Source: JASFTV01 sp050050615 (GTDB lineage: Bacteria; Desulfobacterota; DSM-4660; Desulfatiglandales; HGW-15). Taken from it: DNA of 6,349 nucleotides. The position numbers were made by a program, and so were the translations under genes. Positions within the stretch are counted from its first letter, which is position 1. Each line of letters begins with the position of its first letter. The notes under the pieces were generated by a model. That model saw only the letters and a list, made by a program, of their open reading frames with translations, ran no database searches and was not told the origin of the DNA. Shown here piece by piece: positions 1 through 5,366 of the stretch. Location: positions 1 to 6,349 of the forward strand of contig JASFTV010000204.1 of assembly GCA_050050615.1 (NCBI GenBank), written 5' to 3'.

Positions 1-2
1 TC

Positions 3-593
3 ACCCCTAAGAGCCGTTACCGGGCGCCCGTCGTGGTGGATGCAGCGGGACCCTATTCCAGAGAGCTATGTAAGACCGCAGGTGGGGATATCCCCGTGGT
101 GCCGGATTCGCATGAAGCGGCCATCACCGAGCCTGTTCAGCCTTTCTTCAAATGCATGGTGGTGGACTTGAGGCCGGGCCCGAATTCCAAGAATTACTAC
201 TTTTACCAGAACAAGCTGGGTCAGGTGGTCTTCTGTATCACGCCTGCCCCGGTGATTGTCGGGACGGACAAAAGGGAGACTTCCGTCTTTTTGCCCCAGG
301 TAGGTGCGAGAATGGTCAACCTTCTACCAAGGCTCAAGAATCTGAGGGTCAGGAGAGTCTGGCGAGGCCTTTATCCCATGTCACCGGACGGATCCCCTTT
401 GGTCGGGTGGGACAATGGGGTGGAAGGGTTGCTTCACGCCACAGGGATGTGCGGACAGGGGTTCATGTTAGGGCCCGGTGTGGGCGAAGTGGTAGCGAGG
501 CTGGTTACTGGAGAAGTGACCGAAGAGGACAAAATCGTTCTGGAAGGCTTTTCTCCGCAGAGAACCTTTGGCGGGGAAGAAGCGCTAAAGTAA
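3..593 (+). CDS. FAD-dependent oxidoreductase, DAO family (sarcosine/glycine oxidase-like), C-terminal part
   Basis: The frame is open from the first bases of the window to TAA at 591-593, so the N-terminal half, including the expected FAD-binding Rossmann motif, lies outside. A GTG at 33 is internal, not a start. About 196 residues remain. They show the usual DAO (PF01266) C-terminal order: an early D-A-A-G-P-Y-S segment (the dinucleotide-contact region of the family), a central beta-sheet substrate domain, then W-R-G-L-Y-P-M-S-P-D-G-S-P-L-V-G and, near the end, G-M-C-G-Q-G-F-M-L-G-P, the conserved loop closing over the flavin. Relatives oxidise the C-N or C-O bond of amino and hydroxy acids such as sarcosine, glycine or 2-hydroxyglutarate. 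In an anaerobe the electron acceptor is unlikely to be oxygen. No terminator is visible after the gene and 239 bp separate it from the next gene. The substrate cannot be told from this fragment. Confidence 0.88.
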   Translation, partial: TPKSRYRAPVVVDAAGPYSRELCKTAGGDIPVVPDSHEAAITEPVQPFFKCMVVDLRPGPNSKNYYFYQNKLGQVVFCITPAPVIVGTDKRETSVFLPQVGARMVNLLPRLKNLRVRRVWRGLYPMSPDGSPLVGWDNGVEGLLHATGMCGQGFMLGPGVGEVVARLVTGEVTEEDKIVLEGFSPQRTFGGEEALK

Positions 594-633
594 CCGTAGG
601 CAGCAGGGAGTAAACAGTAAGCAGCAAACAAAA
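592..633. repeat. Degenerate 7-bp tandem array (about six units)
   Basis: Six consecutive heptamers in unbroken register, close to the + strand consensus RRCAGYA; for example GGCAGCA at 599-605, AACAGTA at 613-619 and AGCAGCA at 620-626. The first unit begins inside the TAA stop codon of the oxidoreductase gene, and the last (627-633) is decayed. Two isolated look-alikes follow: GGCAGGG at 644-650 and AGCAGTA at 654-660. The pattern is seen directly. Its similarity to short tandemly repeated repetitive (STRR) heptamers of cyanobacteria is formal only, with no sequence relation claimed. Function unknown. Confidence 0.7.
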
Positions 634-723
634 GATATTGTGTGGCAGGGAGAAGCAGTAAGGAATGAAAACATGATCGAAGAATGGCATAATGGGATCT
701 CTGAGGTATTTTTTCACGCCTGA

Positions 724-787
724 CCCAAAATTCCAACATTCCATTATTCCGATGTCCCTTTGATCCTTCATTCCAATACTTCAATAC
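724..787. repeat. Degenerate 8-bp tandem array (eight units, perhaps ten)
   Basis: Eight octamers run without any change of register. On the + strand they approximate TCCNNTAT; on the - strand ATNNTGGA. Examples on the + strand are TCCAACAT at 732-739, TCCATTAT at 740-747 and TCCAATAC at 772-779. Nearly every unit keeps the pyrimidine-C-C head while the tail drifts. Two weaker units may extend the array to 803. The period is not a multiple of three and the region has no good ribosome binding site for any frame, so coding is unlikely. The array ends about 20-45 bp before the ribosome binding site of the AOR-family gene, so it would lie in that gene's promoter or leader. Confidence 0.72.
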
Positions 788-820
788 GCCATTTCGACAA
801 TATCTTATCAAGGGAGAGAG

Positions 821-826
821 AAGGAG
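821..826 (+). promoter_or_regulatory. Ribosome binding site of the AOR-family gene
   Basis: AAGGAG, six bases before the ATG at 833, preceded by a purine-rich run. It fixes the start at 833. I found no convincing -35/-10 pair in 594-820. Confidence 0.8.
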
Positions 827-832
827 TGAGCC

Positions 833-2971
833 ATGACCGAATTCACGTTAAAAGAGATTAAGACCCTGAACTATGAGAGACCGAGTATCGAAAAAGGATA
901 TGCCAATCAGACCCTCTATGTGAATCTTTCTGATTCAGAAATTTCGACTAGACCTGTTACCGAGAAAATGAAAGAGATTTTCGTTGGCGGCAAGGGCTTT
1001 GACCTCTGGATGCTCTGGCAGGCTGTAAAAAGCACGACCAAGTGGGATGAACCGGAAAACACCATCTGCATCGCCTCAGGGCCCATGGGTGGGACACCCA
1101 TATACCCCGGTTCCGGAAAGAGTATCGTGACATCCATTTCTCCTACAACCGGGACGGTGATCGACTCCAACGTGGGCGGGTATTTCGGGCCGTATCTGAA
1201 ATTTTCCGGGTTCGATGCCCTGGAAATCCAGGGTAAGGCCGGCAAGGAGGTCGTCATTCTCATTGATGGCATCAACCAGAAGGTACAGATCCTGGAGGCA
1301 TCGGGACTGCCCGAGGTTGCTCACGAAATATCAAGCCTCCTGACGACCCATTTTGCTGAAGGAAAACCCCGCAACGTTTCGGTCGTATCCACCGGGCCGG
1401 GGGCCAAACATAGCCTCATCGGTTGCCTGAATTTCTCCTGGTATGATACGGGACGCTCTACGGTCAGGAACAAGCAGGCAGGGCGAGGGGGCACCGGCAC
1501 CGTGTTTGCGAATAAGGGCGTAAAGGCTTTGGTGGCACGATGGGGTTCTGTGACGGCGACCACGAATAATCCTGCTGATGAGGCGGCTTTGAAAGAAGTG
1601 GGCAAAATGCACTCTCAAGAGATTGTTGAACTGGATCCCAAGCAGAACGAAATGGCAAGGGTTGGAACGACACACCTTGTGGATATTATGAACGACCATG
1701 ACTGCCTTCCCACGCACAATTTCCGCTATGGGGAACATCCACAGGCCCTGAATGTGGGTCAGGAAGCCTACAGGCGTATTTTCCATAAGGGCTATGATGG
1801 TTGCTGGATGGGATGTACTGTGGCTTGCTCCCACGGCGTCAAAGACTTTGTCCCCTTGACAGGTCCTTACAAGGGCAAAAAGGTCTTTGTGGATGGACCG
1901 GAGTATGAAACCATTGCTGGATGCGGCTCAAATCTTGGCATCTTCGATCCATATGCTGTTGTGGAGATGAACTTCTACTGCGACACCTATGGGCTGGATA
2001 CAATCTCCATAGGTACGAGCGTGGCCTTCGCCATGGAGTGCTTCGAAATGGGCCTGATCAATGAGAGCCATACAGGCGGCATGGATCTTTCCTTCGGCAA
2101 TAGGTTGAGTGCGTTAGAGGTGCTTCATCAGATGGCGAGAGGGGAAGGGTTTGGCAAGATTGTGGGTCAGGGCGTTCGCAAGATGAAGACGCTGTTTTCA
2201 AAAGATTATGGTGTGGATGCGGGAATTCTGCAAGACATTGGCATGGAGACAAAAGGTCTTGAGTTCTCAGAATACATGACAAAAGAGTCGCTCGCCCAGC
2301 AGGGAGGGTACGGTCTGGCGCTCAAGGGGCCTCAGCATGACGAGGCATGGCTAATCTTTCTTGATATGGTGCATAATTTCATGCCCACTTTCGAGCAGAA
2401 AGCAGAGGCACTCCATTGGTTTCCCATGTTTCGGACGTGGTTTGGGTTGTGCGGGCTGTGCAAGCTCCCATGGAACGACATCGTGCCTGAAGACAACAAG
2501 GACATGCCCGAACCTGCAAAGGTCGTGAAACACGTGGAGTGGTATGCCCGGTATTTCAGTGCCATCACGGGACGCCAGATGGGCCCAGAGGACCTTATCG
2601 CCATGAGTGAGGCTGTGTATAACTTCCAGCGGATCTTTAATCTGAGAATGGGCTTCGGACGTCGTGAGCATGACAATATTCCCTATCGTGCTGTGGGACC
2701 GGTGACGGTGGATGAGTATGAATCGAGAAAGGAGCGCTATGACAAGCAACTTGTAGAACAGTACAACGTGGATATCAAAGAGAAGAGCACGGAGGAGAAA
2801 ATAGGCATCCTGCGCAAATTCCGGGAGGAGATGTACGAAAAGCTCAAGGATGCAGTCTATAAGCGGCGGGGATGGACGAATGAGGGTATCCCAACTCTCG
2901 ACACGGTGAAGCGCCTTGGCATTGACTTCCCTGAGGTTCTGGAGGTACTTAGAGCGAACGGAGTCGGGTGA
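833..2971 (+). CDS. Aldehyde:ferredoxin oxidoreductase family protein (tungsten/molybdenum bis-pyranopterin enzyme)
   Basis: 712 residues, about 100 longer than the archaeal AOR archetype. Family members oxidise aldehydes to acids with ferredoxin, or the reverse; the related BamB subunits reduce benzoyl-CoA. The N-terminal AOR domain starts near residue 22 after a short extension. It contains V-G-G-K-G-F (51-56), N-V-G-G-Y-F-G-P (113-120) and Q-A-G-R-G-G-T-G (215-222), the pterin-binding signatures. The iron-sulfur cysteines are Cys324, Cys328 and Cys332 (CX3CX3C, where classical AOR has CX2CX3C), with the distal cysteine being Cys540 or Cys543. The first pterin motif DXXGLD is intact (384-389); the second, normally DXXGLC, reads T-W-F-G-L-C (535-540), so its aspartate is missing. 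No signal peptide, so cytoplasmic. The next gene overlaps the TGA by one base and encodes a sulfur carrier that fits cofactor supply. No BamC-like ferredoxin subunit is present. Family is certain; the substrate is not. Confidence 0.93.
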   Translation: MTEFTLKEIKTLNYERPSIEKGYANQTLYVNLSDSEISTRPVTEKMKEIFVGGKGFDLWMLWQAVKSTTKWDEPENTICIASGPMGGTPIYPGSGKSIVTSISPTTGTVIDSNVGGYFGPYLKFSGFDALEIQGKAGKEVVILIDGINQKVQILEASGLPEVAHEISSLLTTHFAEGKPRNVSVVSTGPGAKHSLIGCLNFSWYDTGRSTVRNKQAGRGGTGTVFANKGVKALVARWGSVTATTNNPADEAALKEVGKMHSQEIVELDPKQNEMARVGTTHLVDIMNDHDCLPTHNFRYGEHPQALNVGQEAYRRIFHKGYDGCWMGCTVACSHGVKDFVPLTGPYKGKKVFVDGPEYETIAGCGSNLGIFDPYAVVEMNFYCDTYGLDTISIGTSVAFAMECFEMGLINESHTGGMDLSFGNRLSALEVLHQMARGEGFGKIVGQGVRKMKTLFSKDYGVDAGILQDIGMETKGLEFSEYMTKESLAQQGGYGLALKGPQHDEAWLIFLDMVHNFMPTFEQKAEALHWFPMFRTWFGLCGLCKLPWNDIVPEDNKDMPEPAKVVKHVEWYARYFSAITGRQMGPEDLIAMSEAVYNFQRIFNLRMGFGRREHDNIPYRAVGPVTVDEYESRKERYDKQLVEQYNVDIKEKSTEEKIGILRKFREEMYEKLKDAVYKRRGWTNEGIPTLDTVKRLGIDFPEVLEVLRANGVG

Positions 2972-3168
2972 TGATCAAGTTAGGGGACAAAAACATCCCC
3001 TGGCACGAGGGTATGACCGTAGCCGATCTTCTTAAGGATCTGCAAGACTCTTACCCCTATGCGGTGGTACGGATTAACAAGAGGATCGTATCCAGGCGTA
3101 ATTTTGACAAAACGGTTATTCCTGACAACTCGGAAATATTCCTTATTCCCATGATCGCCGGGGGATAG
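2971..3168 (+). CDS. ThiS/MoaD-like ubiquitin-fold sulfur carrier protein
   Basis: 65 residues, a usual ThiS length, ending in I-A-G-G with the Gly64-Gly65 tail that is adenylated and thiocarboxylated in this family. The ubiquitin-like fold is suggested by an initial strand, T-V-A-D-L-L-K-D-L (helix, 16-24), V-V-R-I-N-K-R-I-V (strand pair, 32-40) and P-D-N-S-E-I-F-L-I-P (51-60). ATG at 2971 shares its A with the TGA of the AOR-family gene; GGAG at 2960-2963 is spaced seven bases before it. A GTG at 2968 is possible but less well placed. The tight coupling suggests a dedicated sulfur donor for the dithiolene of the AOR tungsten cofactor, a common arrangement beside AOR genes. A role in thiamine synthesis is less likely because no thi gene is nearby. 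The activating E1-like enzyme and a MoaE partner are not in the window. Confidence 0.88.
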   Translation: MIKLGDKNIPWHEGMTVADLLKDLQDSYPYAVVRINKRIVSRRNFDKTVIPDNSEIFLIPMIAGG

Positions 3169-3216
3169 GATAAAATTGCACAGCGATTTTATAACTTGAC
3201 GCTCCCCCTTTTTTTT
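3160..3216 (+). terminator. Probable intrinsic terminator of the AOR/sulfur-carrier operon
   Basis: GGGGGA at 3160-3165, which includes the last Gly codons, can pair with TCCCCC at 3203-3208, followed at once by eight T (3209-3216). Nested inside is an AU-rich hairpin of about ten pairs (3170-3179 with 3183-3192, three-base loop ACA, one G-U). The outer stem is short and overlaps the stop codon, so translating ribosomes could influence its folding. Confidence 0.55.
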
Positions 3217-3526
3217 GATAGGAAAAACTGCCTTTCTGAGGGTTCTCCGGGTAATCACTCGGCGAATTAAGAGTAAGCATCAGTATTTTCACAAAACTCC
3301 CGATACAGGCGAACGACGACATTCCCGGTGGAGATCATAGCCACTGGACACGCCTAACAATATCGAAATGAGATCCATGGTATGGGCCGATGTGGATCTA
3401 TGCGGATAGAGGAAGACGCTTTGTTCTCATCCGTAGAGTCTTGCTTAGGGATGAACCGGGTTGCCGGGTGGCAATAATGTCTTGGAGGGAAGAAGGATTC
3501 TCAAAAATATGAAAAACATTAATTAG
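3217..3526 (+). promoter_or_regulatory. Gene-free leader region with successive hairpins before the formate-THF ligase gene
   Basis: No convincing coding sequence lies in this stretch of about 310 bp. Four stems can form on the + strand: 3325-3331 with 3341-3347 (7 pairs, one G-U); 3371-3377 with 3393-3399 (7 perfect pairs); 3401-3411 with 3426-3435 (10 pairs, one G-U, bulged A3408), which can add two pairs at 3398-3399 with 3437-3438 after one mismatch; and 3461-3465 with 3470-3474 (TTGCC/GGCAA closing a GGGT loop). The second and third stems compete for 3398-3399. The region lies between an upstream terminator and the ligase ribosome binding site, so it may be an untranslated leader. I do not recognise a known riboswitch class in it. 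A weak TTGACG at 3196-3201 lacks a good -10. Confidence 0.45.
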
Positions 3527-3533
3527 AAGGAGG
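3527..3533 (+). promoter_or_regulatory. Strong ribosome binding site that sets the ligase start
   Basis: AAGGAGG ends directly against an ATG at 3534, which leaves no spacer, but lies nine bases before the in-frame ATG at 3543. The latter is therefore chosen as the start; the longer form would add only Met-Val-Pro. Confidence 0.85.
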
Positions 3534-3542
3534 ATGGTACCT

Positions 3543-5306
3543 ATGGCCTATGACGCAGTTAAGATGAAGGACTGGCAGATTTCCGATGCTGCCGAGAAAA
3601 ACATGCCGACTCCTGATGGGTGGCGCGAAAGACTGGGACTGAAAAAGGATGAGATCATTCCGTTTGGCCGGCTTTGCAGGCTCGACTTCCTGAAGATCAT
3701 GAAACGTCTTGCAACGAAGAAGGACGGCAAGTACATCGAGGTGACGGCCATTACCCCCACACCTTTGGGTGAAGGCAAAAGCACCACCTCTTGCGGACTG
3801 ATGGAAGGCATGGGCAAAATCGGTCTCAACGTAGGCGGGGCGCTGCGGCAGCCTTCGGGCGGTCCGACCATGAATATCAAAGGGACCGCTGCAGGCGGCG
3901 GAAACGCCTTGCTCATCCCTATGACAGAGTTCTCCATGGGCTTGACCGGGGATATCAACGACATCATGAATGCCCATAATCTAGCCATGGTCGCCTTGAC
4001 CGCAAGAATGCAGCATGAGAGAAATTACAACGACGAGCAGCTCAAGAGACTGACCAAGATGAAAAGGATAAACGTGGACCCGACTCGGGTTGAATTTGGA
4101 TGGATCCTGGATTTCTGCGCCCAGAGCCTGCGGAATATGGTCATCGGCTTGGGCGGCAGGATGGACGGCTTTACCATGCAGTCCAAGTTCGGCATTGCCG
4201 TTTCATCCGAACTAATGGCCATCCTTTCCATTGTCATGGACCTCGCGGATTTGAGGAAACGGCTTGATGAGATCACCCTCGCCTTTGATAAGAGCGGCAA
4301 AGCCATTTACACCAAAGACCTGGAGGTGGGGGGCGCCATGACGGCCTGGATGCGCAACACCATCAACCCCACTTTGATGTGCACTGTGGAATACCAGCCC
4401 TGCATGGTTCATGCCGGTCCTTTTGCGAACATTGCGGTGGGTCAATCCTCCATTATTGCGGACCGCGTCGGGCTGAAGCTTTTTGATTACCATATCACCG
4501 AGAGCGGTTTTGGGGCGGATATCGGATTTGAGAAATTCTGGAACGTTAAATGTCGCAACAGCGGACTGAAACCGCACGTGTCAGTTCTGACCACCACCAT
4601 CCGCGCTCTAAAGATGCATGGCGGTGGACCCAAAGTAGTGGCGGGCATTGCGCTTGATCCTTCCTATACCAAAGAAGACCTGGCATTGTTGGAAAAGGGC
4701 ATTCCCAACATGGTGCATCATATCAAGACCATCCGCAAGTCAGGGATCAATCCTGTGGTCTGTATCAATGCCTTCCATACGGACACCAAGAAAGAGATTG
4801 CCATGGTCAGGAAATACGCCGAAGAGGCTGGGGCACGATGTGCGGTATCCACCCACTGGGCTGACGGCGGGGATGGTGCTATAGAACTTGCTGAGGCTGT
4901 GAAAGAGGCCTGTAATGATAAAACCAGGTTCAAGTTCCTCTATCCCATGGAGACGAAGCTCCGTGACAGGGTAGAGAAGATTGCCAAGGTGGTCTATGGG
5001 GCCAGTGGTGTTGCCTGGACGCCTGAAGCGGAGACAAAGGCGAAGATGCTTGAGAATGATCCCAAATATGATGACTACGCCACGATGATGGTTAAGACCC
5101 ACCTGAGCCTGACCCATGACCCGGCCGTGAAGGGCGTTCCCAAGGGGTGGACACTGCCCGTTCGCGACGTGTTGATCTACTCCGGAGCGAAGTTCCTCTG
5201 CCCCTGCGCCGGTACGATCAGCCTCATGCCGGGGACCAGTTCAAACCCCGCCTTCCGCCGTGTTGATGTGGATGTGAAGACGGGCAAGGTGAAGGGCTTG
5301 TTCTAA
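3543..5306 (+). CDS. fhs: Formate-tetrahydrofolate ligase (10-formyl-THF synthetase), divergent type
   Basis: 587 residues, slightly longer than the usual 555-560. The enzyme makes 10-formyl-THF from formate, ATP and THF, in the methyl branch of the Wood-Ljungdahl pathway or in reverse when C1 units are oxidised. Visible motifs: P-loop T-P-L-G-E-G-K-S-T-T (73-82); L-R-Q-P-S (101-105), where clostridial enzymes have L-R-E-P-S; A-A-G-G-G (116-120); L-T-G-D (134-137); H-A-G-P-F-A-N-I-A (290-298); S-G-F-G-A-D-I-G (321-328); N-A-F (409-411) and H-W-A-D-G-G (438-443), whose Phe411 and Trp439 match the aromatic pair that stacks on folate; M-P-G near 562-564; end K-G-L-F. Many of these match the C-terminal domain of eukaryotic C1-THF synthase. 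Two histidines common in both clades are replaced, by Gly133 and Asn139. The gene ends in tandem TAA codons and a terminator. Family is certain; the changes leave some doubt over exact kinetics or substrate. Confidence 0.93.
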   Translation: MAYDAVKMKDWQISDAAEKNMPTPDGWRERLGLKKDEIIPFGRLCRLDFLKIMKRLATKKDGKYIEVTAITPTPLGEGKSTTSCGLMEGMGKIGLNVGGALRQPSGGPTMNIKGTAAGGGNALLIPMTEFSMGLTGDINDIMNAHNLAMVALTARMQHERNYNDEQLKRLTKMKRINVDPTRVEFGWILDFCAQSLRNMVIGLGGRMDGFTMQSKFGIAVSSELMAILSIVMDLADLRKRLDEITLAFDKSGKAIYTKDLEVGGAMTAWMRNTINPTLMCTVEYQPCMVHAGPFANIAVGQSSIIADRVGLKLFDYHITESGFGADIGFEKFWNVKCRNSGLKPHVSVLTTTIRALKMHGGGPKVVAGIALDPSYTKEDLALLEKGIPNMVHHIKTIRKSGINPVVCINAFHTDTKKEIAMVRKYAEEAGARCAVSTHWADGGDGAIELAEAVKEACNDKTRFKFLYPMETKLRDRVEKIAKVVYGASGVAWTPEAETKAKMLENDPKYDDYATMMVKTHLSLTHDPAVKGVPKGWTLPVRDVLIYSGAKFLCPCAGTISLMPGTSSNPAFRRVDVDVKTGKVKGLF

Positions 5307-5338
5307 TAAGCCGGCAAGATAAACCCTAAGGCAAAGTG

Positions 5339-5362
5339 GAGGGCCGTTTTGGCCCTCTTTTT
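5339..5362 (+). terminator. Intrinsic terminator of the formate-THF ligase gene
   Basis: A perfect seven-pair stem, GAGGGCC (5339-5345) with GGCCCTC (5351-5357), closes a GTTTT loop and is followed by five T (5358-5362). It sits between two convergent genes, ending four bases before the stop of the - strand gene. It has no T-run on the - strand, so it acts mainly for the ligase transcript. Confidence 0.88.
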
Positions 5363-5366
5363 CTGT

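Noticed and set aside
592..803. CRISPR array
   Set aside because: The repeats are 7-8 bp, directly adjacent and without spacers, which does not fit CRISPR repeat-spacer structure.
434..811. Minus-strand open frames of 125 and 88 codons (434-811 and 505-771)
   Set aside because: They run through the 7-bp and 8-bp arrays and over the end of the oxidoreductase gene antisense; the composition (Tyr/Trp/Asn- and Leu/Pro-rich stretches) is what the repeats would produce, and there is no ribosome binding site.
833..2971. Assignment as BamB, the class II benzoyl-CoA reductase catalytic subunit
   Set aside because: The protein shares the AOR fold, but no BamC-like or other bam gene is adjacent; the AOR-family label is as far as the evidence goes.
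3196..3224. Sigma-70 promoter with TTGACG at 3196-3201
   Set aside because: The best -10 at 16-18 bp is TAGGAA or similar, a poor match, and the site overlaps the terminator T-run.
3382..3477. A 31-codon + strand open frame in the ligase leader
   Set aside because: No Shine-Dalgarno before the ATG, no recognisable motif, and it lies across the predicted hairpins. A leader peptide cannot be excluded but is not supported.
3300..3480. Cobalamin, THF or Moco riboswitch
   Set aside because: GCCACTGG at 3340-3347 recalls one conserved box of the cobalamin riboswitch, but the other boxes are absent in the right order; the THF and Moco signatures were not found either.
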